A stretch of 64,000 nucleotides of DNA. It comes from Emticicia agri. Lineage in GTDB: Bacteria; Bacteroidota; Bacteroidia; Cytophagales; Spirosomataceae. Made by a program: the position numbers and the translations under genes. Of this stretch, positions 17,096 to 25,940 are shown one piece after another (position 1 is the stretch's first letter; each line of letters starts with the position of its first letter). Location of the stretch: the NCBI RefSeq assembly GCF_004168285.1, contig NZ_SEWF01000008.1, forward strand, positions 1 to 64,000, written 5' to 3'. Below the pieces are notes generated by a model that saw only the letters and a list, made by a program, of their open reading frames with translations, was not told the DNA's origin and searched no databases.

Positions 17096-18175
17096 TTACT
17101 TTCTGCCAAACAGACGAGCCCAGAAACCTTTGGCTTTTTGGGTGGCCTTTTCGGCCGCTTCTGAGGCTTCACTGGCTAACTCCTGTGCTTTTAGTTTAGC
17201 TGTTTCCAATGCCTCTGCCGCATCTTCTTTAATATCATCTAATTTTTCAGCCGCCTGATTTTTCAGTTCGTTAATCTTTTCTTCGTTTACATATTTGGCT
17301 TTCAGCTCTTCAATTTTTTCAGAGGCTTCAGCCGCTAATTCCTGCGCTTTTACTTTTGCATTAGCTACTGCTTCTTTAGCATCTTCTTTTAAATCTTCAA
17401 ATTTGTCTGCCGCAATAGCCGCTGCTTCCTGTGCTTTTACTTTTGCCGCATCAAAAGCATCACTTGCATCTTCTTTCAAATCATTGATTTTATCTGTAGC
17501 AGTTTCGGTAAATGATTGTACTTTTTCTTTACCTTCTGCTACAGTTTCGGTTGTTTTCTCTTTAGCCTCCTCTACTTTTGCCTCTACAGTAGCTTTTACC
17601 TCCGCCACTTTCTCTTCTGCCATAGCTACTTTTTCTTCTGCTACGGACTTTACTTCTTCAACTTTAGCAGTTACTTCTTCTTTTACTTCTGCTGCCTTTT
17701 CTTTGGCTTCGGCTTTCACTTCTTCAACTTTCTCTTCTGCTATAGCTATTTTTTCTTCAGTTGCTGCCTTTACTTCTTCAGCTTTAGTGGCAGCCTCTTC
17801 TTTCAACTCCTCTACTTTTTCTTTAGCAGCTTCTTTTACCTCTTCTGCTTTTGCTCCGCCAATGGCAGCTTTTTCTTCTGCTTCGGCTTTTACTTCCTCT
17901 ATCTTGTCAGCGGCCGCTTCTTTGGCATCTGCCGCAGCTTCAGTAGCTTCGGCTTTTATTTCTTCTACTTTGGCAGCAGCTTCTTCTACTTTCGCCTCAG
18001 CTACAGCCTTTGCTTCTTCGGCAGCCACGGCTGCTTCTTCTTTGATTTCAGCAGCTTTTTCTTTACCTGCTTCAATGGTTTCAGCTACAGCCGCTTTAGC
18101 ATCTGCTACTGCATCTGATGGGATACTTGTTTCTTCAACTTTGTCAGTGGTTTCGGATTTCTTATTAGTTGCCAT
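17096..18175 (-). CDS. Ala/Glu/Lys repeat protein, LEA- or apolipoprotein-like
   Basis: Product of 359 residues almost wholly made of A, E, K, V and D. Residues ~20-230 are short 11-residue-type repeats ('AEEKVEEVKAEAKEKAAEV'), and residues ~230-345 hold longer units ('DKFEDLKEDAKEAVANAKVK'). The pattern predicts long amphipathic helices. It ends with an aromatic/basic tail 'AKGFWARLFGRK' that could touch membranes. There is no signal peptide. LEA-like helical proteins protect against desiccation or freezing, and apolipoprotein-like ones bind lipid; which applies here is not known. The opposite strand carries long open frames only because of the repetitive codons. Confidence 0.75.
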   Translation of the reverse strand: MATNKKSETTDKVEETSIPSDAVADAKAAVAETIEAGKEKAAEIKEEAAVAAEEAKAVAEAKVEEAAAKVEEIKAEATEAAADAKEAAADKIEEVKAEAEEKAAIGGAKAEEVKEAAKEKVEELKEEAATKAEEVKAATEEKIAIAEEKVEEVKAEAKEKAAEVKEEVTAKVEEVKSVAEEKVAMAEEKVAEVKATVEAKVEEAKEKTTETVAEGKEKVQSFTETATDKINDLKEDASDAFDAAKVKAQEAAAIAADKFEDLKEDAKEAVANAKVKAQELAAEASEKIEELKAKYVNEEKINELKNQAAEKLDDIKEDAAEALETAKLKAQELASEASEAAEKATQKAKGFWARLFGRK

Positions 18176-18314
18176 TTCGCTTCAGAGTTTGAGTTAGTAA
18201 ATTGGATAAAAGAGTCTGATAAATTTCACACAAATAAAACCAAAGCAATTGATTTTTAATCAATTAGCTTATTTTTTTATTATTAAAATTATATACGTAG
18301 GTATCGTTTATACT

Positions 18315-18343
18315 TTACCACGGAGTATCACTGAGTTTCACGG
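18315..18343. repeat. Single arm of the AACCACGGAG repeat
   Basis: TTACCACGGAGTATCACTGA and following bases match one arm of the element at 6494-6598. No second arm is adjacent. Confidence 0.45.
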
Positions 18344-18346
18344 TTG

Positions 18347-18492
18347 GGTGATTGTCTTGAACTGGGATTTAGCTGATTGAACAGATTTCACTGAAACTCT
18401 TTAGAAAATCTAATATATTTCAGTAGGCACTATGTTTTTAAATCAGTTCCATCAGGTTAATCAGCTAAATCCCAGTTCAAGACAAAATCACC
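18347..18492. repeat. Inverted-repeat element, GTCTTGAACT family, copy 1
   Basis: The left arm (18347-18378, GGTGATTGTCTTGAACTGGG onward) is repeated inverted at 18459-18492 (ending CAAGACAAAATCACC). The arms share about 30 bases with few mismatches. Copy 2 is at 37135-37278. With the preceding half-repeat it fills most of the 334-bp gap; no gene is seen in it. Confidence 0.85.
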
Positions 18493-18509
18493 ATATAACG
18501 GCTACTCAA

Positions 18510-19202
18510 TTACTTAAAACTGATAATAAAGTGCGCAACAAAAGGATTCAGTTTCTGCGCATGTGGATTTTTAGACTCAAACGACTGGTCGCCCATTACT
18601 TTTTCGGCCACACTACTCAACGCCTGATTTTCGTAATCATAAGCTAATATGATTGATAAATAGCTTGTGCTGTCTGCATTCATCAGTTTACCGCCATTCC
18701 AGTCCACAACCGACCCACCATAGTCCCAGCCAAAGCCTGAGAAATTAAAAGGTTTTCCGTTTATTTGCTCTAACTCCGTCAGCTTTGTACCTACTTTTAC
18801 CCCATTGGTTACGTACCATTGTACCTCATTTTCTTTGCCGGGCTCTACAAAACCTATCTCTACATACGCAGGGTCTTTAAAGTTAAGCGTATCTTTCCAG
18901 GTAATATGCGCTTCGTTGGGTGTACCTTTATAAATGATAGTCCCGATTGAGAACATTCCCTCTGCGCCATAAATGGTATCGTGTACACTTACATTGGCTT
19001 TACCTAATTTGTTGATTAATTGCTGCTCACTGCTTCCGCTCGTAATTAACCCTGCTTTTTCACCGGGAATACACTCCCAGTTACTAACTATCGCCTCGCT
19101 GCTATCAGCCAAAGCAGTTGAATCAACTTTTTGTTCGTTGGTATCAGATGTACAGGCATTCAATAAAATACTCAACAGTATTATTGTGAATAACAACCTC
19201 AT
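18510..19202 (-). CDS. Lipoprotein of unknown function
   Basis: Product of 230 residues with a clear lipobox (LLNAC, Cys near residue 17). The mature part is a mixed alpha/beta domain with Gly/Trp-rich motifs ('FGWDYGGSVVDWNGGKL') and an early segment 'SSEQQLINKLGKANVSV' that recalls BON/SmpA-like lipoprotein starts. I do not recognise the family. Its start codon is two bases after the DUF5916 stop on the same strand, so the two are probably expressed together. Confidence 0.7.
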   Translation of the reverse strand: MRLLFTIILLSILLNACTSDTNEQKVDSTALADSSEAIVSNWECIPGEKAGLITSGSSEQQLINKLGKANVSVHDTIYGAEGMFSIGTIIYKGTPNEAHITWKDTLNFKDPAYVEIGFVEPGKENEVQWYVTNGVKVGTKLTELEQINGKPFNFSGFGWDYGGSVVDWNGGKLMNADSTSYLSIILAYDYENQALSSVAEKVMGDQSFESKNPHAQKLNPFVAHFIISFK

Positions 19203-19204
19203 AT

Positions 19205-21422
19205 TCAGAATTGTTTAAGGTAACTGATTTTGGCAATTACGTGGTCTTCTATTTGTCTCGGTTTTTGTAGCAGATTATCAAATTCTCTATGATTATACAC
19301 CACATAAATATAAGACAATGGTTGGTATTCCCACGACAGACGAATATTATAATTCTGCGACAGGTTTTCAGCATTTTTCTGATAAAAACCTATCAACTGC
19401 ACACGTGGGTTCAGGGCAAACCGACCCTCAATGCTATATAAATCTACGTCTAATTCACCGTTAGCTTCCTGAGCGAGAGAGCCCACCTTATTGAAATGAT
19501 TCCGGTTATATCTTGCTAAAATTGAAATATGCGGAATAGGTGCTATCTGCAAACGAATATCGTGTGAGTTCAGACGTCCGTTAAAGTAAGTACCCCATTC
19601 AAAGGAAGTATTCAGACTAACGATTGCCGAGGGATTAGTACTGGCATAAATCTGATGCCTTACATAATTGTAATCACCATTATCAATCTGTACTCCTAAT
19701 GGCACGAAAGGCTCTGTAAGCCGTTGGAATGTGGGATTAATCAGGTAGCCAAAGAACCCACCTCGCTGAAAATTCAACCAGATAGGATTAATATTCAGTT
19801 GTCGTTCAATCAGTTTTCCGGTAGAAGCCTGATGATAAAACTCGGTCATAATACCCGGTTCAAATGCACGGATAAACTTCTTGAACGGAATCCATTTACC
19901 CCGGTTAAAGAAGAAAATCCCCGGCGTAGTACCGATGACATCGCTTCTTGAAACGAAACCCATTTCAGGGTTAAAGTCTTTGGTTACAATAGATTGAGTC
20001 CACCAGATTTTAAACTGGTTAGTGGTATAATAATATTGGGCAAAACCTGAAAAACCTGATTTACCGGTATTGGAAGAGGTTGAATAAACCGCCATTGTAT
20101 TCAATGAATGCGACTCACTTAAACGGAAAAATCCATCAATGGTACCTGTCAGATTGGTGCCATCAGGGCGGTTTTTTACCGTTACCAATCCACCGATGCG
20201 GTTCTGTTTACCAAAGTTTTCAGAGTATCTTCCTACAAAGAAATTAGTACCGGGTGTATCCCCTACTCCTCGCTGGCGCATGGCAATTGCCCCGTAGTTT
20301 CTTTTCAAGGAACGGTACACAAATCTGCCACCTACATCAATCGGAATCGGATTACCACTATCGTCCAGCCCTATGGTTCGGCTGAAAAAAGGTTGTACAC
20401 GCATACTACCTCCCGAAAGGTCTTCATTTGGCCCGACACCTACGCCAAAAAGTGAGGCATTTTCTAAGAAAAACTGTCGCCTTTCAGGAAAAAATACGGA
20501 GAATCGGGTTACATTATTTACCTGACGGTCGGCATCAGCCTGAGCAAAGTCTGTATTGACTGTTAAATCTAAAATAGCATTCGGGTTAATGGCCCATTTC
20601 ACCTCACCCCCTAATTTATAGGTATTTTTGTCCGGCCTGTCAAAATTTTTATAGCGGTCGAACGAAGTCAGGAAATAAGGCTGGATACGCAAATTAGTTG
20701 AGGGTGGCGGTGGTTGCAGGTTGGTTAATACCCCGGCGTAGTCCATACGGGTATTGGTAAAAGTACGGGGGAAAGGCGAAAAAGCCGATTGCTCGTTGGT
20801 CAGGCGTCGGTTACGGAATACGTTAAAACCCCAGTTCTGAATCAGAGAATCAGTTTTAGGATAACGTAAAGTCTGCCAGGGTACGGCCATTTCAGCCACC
20901 CAGCCGGAATCGGTACGGGTAGTACGTACACGCCACAGACCATCCCAGTCAATGTCGTAATAAATATCGTCGAACGACAGAAAGTCTCTCTGCACGCCGT
21001 AAGGATTGGTTACCAATGCCATAGCATTGCGCTTATCATTGAACCCATCAAACGACAAAGCCACTAAATCGTGCTGTCTGAAACTAAAATCCCGCTTGAA
21101 GTCAGTGGCACGTATGGCTTTTTTACCCAGAGAATCACGGGCAAAAATCCCAAAATACAGGTAGTTTTTATTGTAAAGCACACGTACATCTGTCCGTTGG
21201 CTCGGCTGCTTTCCCTGAAAAGGTTCAATCTGAATAAAGTTTGCTATAGGTTTGGCAAACTTCCATTCAGCATCATTCATCACGCCGTCAATCCGGAGAT
21301 TAGTACTGATAAGTGTGGCTTCTATCTTTTTTTTTTACTGAGTCGGGTTTAAAAATTTCTGCGTCCTGGGCAAAAGAAAAAGAAGTAATAAAAAATAAAA
21401 AAATAGGTAGTTTTTTAATCAT
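19205..21422 (-). pseudogene. DUF5916 outer-membrane protein, frameshifted at an A10 run
   Basis: The main frame (19205 to 21283) holds a CBM9-like N-domain ('FRQHDLVALSFDGFNDKRN') and a large beta-barrel-like C-part ('FFPERRQFFLENASLFGVG', 'GGRFVYRSLKRNYGAIAMRQ'), the DUF5916 architecture. It lacks a signal peptide. The signal lies in another frame, from an ATG at 21422: 'MIKKLPIFLFFITSFSFAQ'. The frames join exactly if the run of ten A (T at 21327-21336) is nine: then 'DSVKKK' flows into 'IEATLISTNLRIDG', a normal DUF5916 start, giving 738 residues. So this is a sequencing error, a phase-variable tract, a slippage site or a new pseudogene. Related proteins act at the outer membrane; substrate is unknown. 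Confidence 0.8.
21327..21336. other. A10/T10 homopolymer causing the frameshift
   Basis: Ten consecutive T on the plus strand (A on the coding strand), right after the secretion signal of the DUF5916 gene. One base fewer restores a single frame. Confidence 0.9.
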
Positions 21423-21447
21423 ACAATGGGTAGCTTTTTCAGTTTTA

Positions 21448-21455
21448 CAAAAATA
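21448..21455 (-). promoter_or_regulatory. -7 box (TATTTTTG) for the DUF5916 gene
   Basis: Perfect TAnnTTTG on the minus strand, 26 bp upstream of the ATG at 21422. Its location supports that ATG, not the later GTG, as the native start. Confidence 0.5.
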
Positions 21456-21546
21456 GCAAAAACTCGTGTTTTTTTCTATTCTAAGGTACAAATTGAGAAA
21501 TAAATCTCTCATTAAAACCTGAGTACGCTACGCTTTTCTATATACG

Positions 21547-21572
21547 GACGATTTGAAAAATCGTGATACAAT
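21547..21572. repeat. Single arm of the GACGATTTGAAAAATCGTC element
   Basis: GACGATTTGAAAAATCGTGA and following bases match one arm of the element at 29572-29719, including its own hairpin. Confidence 0.55.
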
Positions 21573-21597
21573 GCTCAAAGAATCTCGTCCTATTTAT

Positions 21598-21605
21598 TAG
21601 TTTTG
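21598..21605 (+). promoter_or_regulatory. -7 box (TAGTTTTG) for the esterase
   Basis: Perfect TAnnTTTG, 43 bp upstream of the ATG at 21649. Confidence 0.45.
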
Positions 21606-21648
21606 TTGCGCTCTTAATTATTTACTATCTCATTCTAATCTCAATTCT

Positions 21649-22533
21649 ATGATGAAAAACTTCCGCTTAATTGTTTTCTCTGCTTTATGCTTTTTGTGTT
21701 TCTATGCAAATGCCGCTACGGTTGATAGTCTGGATGTACCCAGTGCTGTTATGAACAAAGCTTATAAAGCTGCCGTTGTATTGCCTGCTTCGTATGCCAA
21801 TAGTAAGGCGGCTTATCCGGTATTGTATTTGTTGCATGGCGGGTCGGGGCATTTTCGTGACTGGCTGACCTTAACACCGGATAAAATGCTGGTGAAGAAC
21901 CTGGCTGACCAGTTTAATATGATTATTGTTATGCCCGAAGGCGAGACCTTTGGCTGGTATCTTGATAGCCCTGTTGACCCCAATAACAAGTTTGAAACCT
22001 ATATCACCAAAGAAGTGATTCAGAAAATAGATAATACTTATCGTACTGTTCGTAGCAATAAAGGCCGGGTAATCACAGGTTTATCAATGGGCGGACACGG
22101 TGCTATGTATTTATCTGGCAGACATCCCGAATTGTTTTGTGCGGCAGGTACCATGAGTGGTGCAATGGATATGAACTATACTAAATTCAGGATAAATGAA
22201 GATTTTGCCAAATCGCTCAAAGACCGTTTTCAGAAATTATTAGGCACCTCAGATACTTCTGACGACGTGTATGTCAAAAACTCTATCATCAATATGGTAG
22301 ATGCCATTAAAAAGAATGGAATGCCCATTATTATTGATTGTGGCGTAGATGATTTTCTGATAGAAGCCAACCGTGAATTACACCACCGTTTATTGTATAA
22401 CAACGTTCCGCATGATTACGTAGAAAGACCCGGCGCCCATACCTGGGAATACTGGCAGAATTCATTGCCCTATCATCTACTTTTCTTCCAGAAGGTTTTG
22501 AAAGGTAATGGCTCGGCTGTTGAAGGGAAGTGA
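21649..22533 (+). CDS. Secreted esterase, alpha/beta hydrolase (esterase D/feruloyl type)
   Basis: Product of 294 residues with a signal peptide cut near 'FYANA-A'. The alpha/beta-hydrolase fold is visible: oxyanion part 'PVLYLLHGGSGHFRDW', nucleophile elbow GLSMGG, acid in 'IIIDCGVDDFLI', and catalytic His in 'RPGAHTWEYW'. These match the 'putative esterase' family that includes S-formylglutathione hydrolase, feruloyl esterase and mycolyl transferase. Being secreted, an acetyl- or feruloyl-ester of polysaccharides is a likely substrate, by inference. ATG-ATG gives two neighbouring starts. Followed by a nested-palindrome element. Confidence 0.88.
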   Translation: MMKNFRLIVFSALCFLCFYANAATVDSLDVPSAVMNKAYKAAVVLPASYANSKAAYPVLYLLHGGSGHFRDWLTLTPDKMLVKNLADQFNMIIVMPEGETFGWYLDSPVDPNNKFETYITKEVIQKIDNTYRTVRSNKGRVITGLSMGGHGAMYLSGRHPELFCAAGTMSGAMDMNYTKFRINEDFAKSLKDRFQKLLGTSDTSDDVYVKNSIINMVDAIKKNGMPIIIDCGVDDFLIEANRELHHRLLYNNVPHDYVERPGAHTWEYWQNSLPYHLLFFQKVLKGNGSAVEGK

Positions 22534-22556
22534 CAACCTAATTTCTCCGACAACGA

Positions 22557-22691
22557 CAGCGAATGGAAACAGTCCGCCGCTGCGGTCGCTGCCTAAGATA
22601 ACAAAGGTTATTATTTTTAGTGGCCGACTTAAGTCGGCACATATATAAATAATATTCCATTGTTTTCTTAGCCACCGAATTCTATTCGGTG
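22557..22691. repeat. Nested three-hairpin palindrome, copy 2
   Basis: Left hairpin CAGCGA..TCGCTG with inner CCGC/GCGG, box CTAAGATAACAAAGG, centre GCCGACTTAAGTCGGC (22623-22638), right box CCATTGTTTTCTTAG and right hairpin CACCGAAT..ATTCGGTG. Compared with copy 1 the central stem is shorter by one pair on both arms. Confidence 0.9.
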
Positions 22692-22699
22692 ACCCACAA

Positions 22700-22730
22700 G
22701 AACGTCCTTCAATCAAAGGACGCTCTTTAT
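22700..22730 (+). terminator. Hairpin, probable terminator after the esterase
   Basis: ACGTCCTT and AAGGACGC pair around a six-base loop, then TCTTTATATT. Confidence 0.5.
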
Positions 22731-22789
22731 ATTACAAATTCATATCATAGCCTAAACCACCCCAAGGAATTTTATTCTACAGCCTGATG

Positions 22790-22818
22790 TTTGTTTACTA
22801 AGCAATTTTATAATTTTG
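22790..22818 (+). promoter_or_regulatory. Promoter of panD: TTTG, 17 bases, TAATTTTG
   Basis: -33-like TTTG (22790-22793) and -7 TAATTTTG (22811-22818), both consensus for Bacteroidota. Start of transcription would fall after 22823, so the TTG at 22816 cannot start panD; the ATG at 22846 fits. Confidence 0.65.
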
Positions 22819-22845
22819 CACCACTATCAAAAAAAGGAAGGTATT

Positions 22846-23196
22846 ATGCTTGTTAATATTTTTAAGTCGAAAATTCATAGAGTGAAAGTTACCCAGGCAG
22901 AGTTGAATTACGTAGGGAGTATTACGATTGATGAAGATTTGCTCGACGCCGCAGGTATTATGGAAAACGAAAGAGTACAGGTAGTGAACAATAACAACGG
23001 CGAACGTCTGGAAACCTACGCCATTAAAGGCAAGCGGGGCTCAGGCATTATCTGTCTGAATGGAGCAGCAGCCCGCAAAGCAGAAGTGGGCGATATTGTG
23101 ATTATTATCTCGTATGCGTGGATGACACCCGAAGAAGCCAAAACTCATAAACCCCTTGTCGTGTTTCCTGATGAGAATAACCGTGTAGTGAAATGA
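22846..23196 (+). CDS. panD: Aspartate 1-decarboxylase PanD
   Basis: Product of 116 residues. From the ATG at 22846 the cleavage site GS falls at Gly24-Ser25 ('[10 protein letters not shown]'), exactly as in the E. coli enzyme, where self-cleavage makes the pyruvoyl cofactor on Ser25. '[19 protein letters not shown]' and '[20 protein letters not shown]' are further family motifs. It makes beta-alanine for pantothenate and coenzyme A. A GGAAGG lies just upstream. Its last four bases overlap the next gene (ATGA), so translation is coupled with the membrane protein downstream. Confidence 0.96.
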   Translation: MLVNIFKSKIHRVKVTQAELNYVGSITIDEDLLDAAGIMENERVQVVNNNNGERLETYAIKGKRGSGIICLNGAAARKAEVGDIVIIISYAWMTPEEAKTHKPLVVFPDENNRVVK

Positions 23197-24185
23197 TAAA
23201 AAAGGTTTTGCAATATGTTATTTCGTTGGCAGTAGCCGGAGGTTTATTATGGTTTGTTTTTAAAGATATAGATTTAAACGCCCTTTGGGAAAAAATAAAA
23301 CAAGCCGATTACAAATGGGTAGGGCTATCGGCTGTTTTAGCCTTAATTGCCCATTGGAGCCGGGCTTACCGCTGGGCATTAATGTTGCAACCTTTAGGCT
23401 ATAATCCTTCTGTTTTCAGAACTACCTTAGCCGTATTAGTTGGCTATCTGGCTAATCTGGTTTTTCCAAGAGCAGGTGAGTTTGCCCGTTGTGGCACGCT
23501 CAAAAACCTCGACGATATTCCTTTTGAAAAATCTTTTGGTGCAGTAGTGGCCGAAAGAATAGCCGATGTACTGGTTTTACTGGTTCTAATTTTATTGAAT
23601 TTATTATTAGAATTTGACCGCTTGAGTACATTTTTTTTCAATTTCTTCGGCGATAAATTCAAAAATCCGATTTTGTTATTGGGCTTGGGGGCTGCCTTTC
23701 TTATACTGGCTTTTATGGCCTTTATGACCTTTAAACGCAATCAAGATAAAATTTCACAATTACCACTGTATCAGAAAGTCGCCAATGTTATTAAGGGATT
23801 GGCCGATGGCTTTTTAAGTGTGCGCAATCTCAAGAACCCAATGGTCTTTGTGTTCCATACGGTTTTTATCTGGGTAATCTATTACATCACCACTTATGTG
23901 CTTTGTTTTGCCTTACCCGAAACCGCCAACCTTTCGCCATTAGCCGCCTTAACTATTTTTGTGATGGGTTCTATCGGAATGGCAGCACCTACGCAGGGGG
24001 GTATCGGCAGTTATCACTTTTTAGTGGGTAGTATTGTCGTATTATATGGATTATCAGAGCAGGACGGTATTACTTTAGCAACATTCCTCCATGCCATGCA
24101 AGGGCTGTTTTTTGTGGTGGTTTTTGGGGTTGTAGCGTTTTTATTGACACTTGTTTTGCCGAAGAAAAAGTTGGAGGGTGTTTGA
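23193..24185 (+). CDS. Flippase-like membrane protein (LPG synthase TM-region family)
   Basis: Product of 330 residues with about eight membrane segments. '[20 protein letters not shown]', '[20 protein letters not shown]', '[15 protein letters not shown]' and '[17 protein letters not shown]' identify the lysylphosphatidylglycerol synthase transmembrane / UPF0104 family. Members flip or synthesise lipids or glycolipids in the inner membrane; the C-terminal synthase domain of MprF is absent. Overlaps panD by four bases; the functional link to pantothenate is unclear and probably just operon sharing, as also seen in other Bacteroidota. Confidence 0.85.
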   Translation: MIKKVLQYVISLAVAGGLLWFVFKDIDLNALWEKIKQADYKWVGLSAVLALIAHWSRAYRWALMLQPLGYNPSVFRTTLAVLVGYLANLVFPRAGEFARCGTLKNLDDIPFEKSFGAVVAERIADVLVLLVLILLNLLLEFDRLSTFFFNFFGDKFKNPILLLGLGAAFLILAFMAFMTFKRNQDKISQLPLYQKVANVIKGLADGFLSVRNLKNPMVFVFHTVFIWVIYYITTYVLCFALPETANLSPLAALTIFVMGSIGMAAPTQGGIGSYHFLVGSIVVLYGLSEQDGITLATFLHAMQGLFFVVVFGVVAFLLTLVLPKKKLEGV

Positions 24186-24219
24186 AATTCGTTTAGATTT
24201 CTAAATTCAATATATAAAA

Positions 24220-24356
24220 ATGAGCGATGAAGAATATAGAGAATTAGAGATAAAGATTCTGCTTGAACGTTATGAGAAGTTCAAGAAAGACAGGATTTTG
24301 AGGAGACAATAAGGAAGTTGAAAGAAAAGTATGGTTTAGAGGTTAATAGTAAGTAA
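24220..24356 (+). pseudogene. Small frameshifted ORF, unknown charged protein
   Basis: An ATG at 24220 opens 'MSDEEYRELEIKILLERYEK' and stops at 24312 after 30 residues. A second frame just before the stop continues as 'DFEETIRKLKEKYGLEVNSK', ending at 24356. Removing the shift (one base short near 24291-24296) would join them into a ~45-residue, highly charged helical protein. I do not recognise the family. This looks like one small gene broken once, or with a sequencing error. It lies between the flippase-like gene and a repeat element. Confidence 0.4.
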
Positions 24357-24382
24357 AACCTACATATTTTATTAAATTAGTT

Positions 24383-24545
24383 AGCTTGGGCGCCCCGGGG
24401 CTTCGACTCCGCTCAGCCGCCGAATCCGAGTTTTAAGTGCCAAAGTAGAGAGGACAACCAGGCAATTGAGATAAGAAATCAACAAATAAACTGAAGCCTA
24501 TCCGGTGCCTGAGCGAAGTCGAAGGCCGCGCATAGGAGGCACTCG
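24383..24545. repeat. Inverted-repeat element, TTCGACT(C/T)CGCTCAG family
   Basis: GGGGCTTCGACTCCGCTCAG at 24397-24416 is inversely repeated as CTGAGCGAAGTCGAAGGCC at 24509-24527, with GC-rich flanks and an AT-rich centre. It fills the gap before rfaE2. Similar repeats are well known in other bacterial genomes. Confidence 0.75.
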
Positions 24546-24571
24546 AACAATTATAAATTTTAAGCGCACAC

Positions 24572-25051
24572 ATGACTGAATCAAAAATACAAACTAAAGA
24601 AGAAGCCCTGAAACAAATACAGCAATGGCAATCTGAAGGCAAAAAAATCGTTTTTACTAATGGATGCTTCGATATTGTACACTTAGGGCATATCGACTAT
24701 TTGGAGAAAGCCCGTAATTTGGGCGACAAACTGGTATTGGGTTTAAACACAGATGCTTCGGTGCGAAGGCTGAAAGGGGAAAGCCGCCCCATTGTGAATG
24801 AATATGCCAGAGCAAGAATGATGTCAGCCTTTGAATTTGTAGATACTGTCATTTTGTTCGATGAACCAACCCCTAAAGAACTGATTGAGACACTTTGTCC
24901 GAATATTTTAGTGAAAGGGGACGATTATACGGTAGCGAACATTGTTGGAGCAGATTTTGTTATTAGTAAAGGAGGGGAAGTAAAGACTATTTCGTTAGTA
25001 AATGGCTACTCAACTACTTCTATTATTAAAAAAATAAAGGATTTAGACTGA
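24572..25051 (+). CDS. rfaE2: D-glycero-beta-D-manno-heptose 1-phosphate adenylyltransferase
   Basis: Product of 159 residues of the cytidylyltransferase fold: '[20 protein letters not shown]' contains the nucleotide-binding HxGH (HLGH), and '[13 protein letters not shown]' the later signature ISTT-like motif. This matches the stand-alone C-terminal domain of HldE. It makes ADP-heptose for the lipopolysaccharide inner core. The kinase domain (rfaE1) is not in the window. Start ATG at 24572. Confidence 0.92.
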   Translation: MTESKIQTKEEALKQIQQWQSEGKKIVFTNGCFDIVHLGHIDYLEKARNLGDKLVLGLNTDASVRRLKGESRPIVNEYARARMMSAFEFVDTVILFDEPTPKELIETLCPNILVKGDDYTVANIVGADFVISKGGEVKTISLVNGYSTTSIIKKIKDLD

Positions 25052-25129
25052 TACCTTTAGAGGAGTGTTAAACCTGCTCACAAAAAATCCGTCAAACTAC
25101 TATCACAATTAAAATGAAAAAGTAAAGCT

Positions 25130-25828
25130 ATGATTTTTGTAATAAGTATTGTTTTTATGCTACTTGGTCTGGCCGTTTCTTCAAGATTGAAGCGGAAATT
25201 TGCCGAGTATTCAAAGATAGGTTTGTCTAATGGTATGACAGGGGCTGAAATAGCCCGCAAAATGCTGAACGACAATGGCATATATGATGTAAGAATCACA
25301 CAGGTAGAAGGCCAGTTAACAGACCATTATGACCCGCTCAATAAGACTGTTAACCTGAGCTATGATGTTTACAATGGCAATAGTGCCGCTTCGGCCGCTG
25401 TAGCAGCTCATGAGTGCGGACACGCCGTGCAACACAATATTGCTTATGCTCCATTGAAAATGCGTTCGGCCTTGGTGCCTATCGTAAATGTGGCTACTAA
25501 CGCCATGAATTTCTTTTATATGTTTGGGTTTATGTTTATGGCCTATATTTTCTCAAAAAATACTCCTATGGCCCAGACAGTTCTTTTAGGCTTAATAGTA
25601 GCCAATGCTATTATTGCGGCCTTTGCATTAATTACACTACCTGTTGAGTACGATGCCAGTAACCGTGCGTTAGCCTGGATGGAAAACAGAGGCGTAGTAA
25701 ACAGCCGTGAGCATGGTATGGCTAAAGATGCCTTGAAATGGGCTGCTCTTACGTATGTAGTAGCCGCAGCCGGTGCAGTAGCTAACTTGCTGTATTACGT
25801 GAGTATGTATCTGGGCAGACGCGATTAA
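25130..25828 (+). CDS. Membrane zinc metallopeptidase, YugP family
   Basis: Product of 232 residues. One membrane segment at the N-terminus, then the zinc site HECGH ('AAHECGHAVQHN'), then two or three further membrane segments and 'LPVEYDASNRALAWMENRG', the pattern of the neutral zinc metallopeptidase family named after B. subtilis YugP. Role and substrate are unknown; it sits in the inner membrane. Followed by a strong terminator hairpin. Confidence 0.9.
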   Translation: MIFVISIVFMLLGLAVSSRLKRKFAEYSKIGLSNGMTGAEIARKMLNDNGIYDVRITQVEGQLTDHYDPLNKTVNLSYDVYNGNSAASAAVAAHECGHAVQHNIAYAPLKMRSALVPIVNVATNAMNFFYMFGFMFMAYIFSKNTPMAQTVLLGLIVANAIIAAFALITLPVEYDASNRALAWMENRGVVNSREHGMAKDALKWAALTYVVAAAGAVANLLYYVSMYLGRRD

Positions 25829-25851
25829 GCATTGCTTACAAAAAAATAAAG

Positions 25852-25916
25852 GGAAACCATCAATCAAACGAGCTTATTAATTACTTTTGTTTGATTGATG
25901 GTTTTCTGTTTTTTTA
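25852..25916 (+). terminator. Rho-independent terminator after the YugP-type gene
   Basis: GGAAACCATCAATCAAA pairs with TTTGATTGATGGTTTTC over about 17 bases around a 21-base loop, followed by a run of T (25909-25916). Confidence 0.85.
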
Positions 25917-25940
25917 CTCATTTTAACTTTATTTTCTATT

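Noticed and set aside
17295-18197. A 300-codon open frame (Ser/Phe/Ala-rich) and a 200-codon frame (Phe/Tyr-rich, 17516-18118) on the plus strand
   Set aside because: Both are antisense to the Ala/Glu/Lys repeat protein; repetitive GAA/GCA/AAA codons leave the opposite frames stop-free. No family motif and no promoter.
21300-21512. Separate small gene 'MRDLFLNLYLR...' before the DUF5916 gene
   Set aside because: It contains the true signal peptide of the DUF5916 gene in another frame; it is the 5' part of that gene, not an independent protein.
22816-22845. TTG start for panD ten codons upstream
   Set aside because: This TTG lies inside the promoter -7 box, and the ATG at 22846 puts Gly24-Ser25 in the known position.
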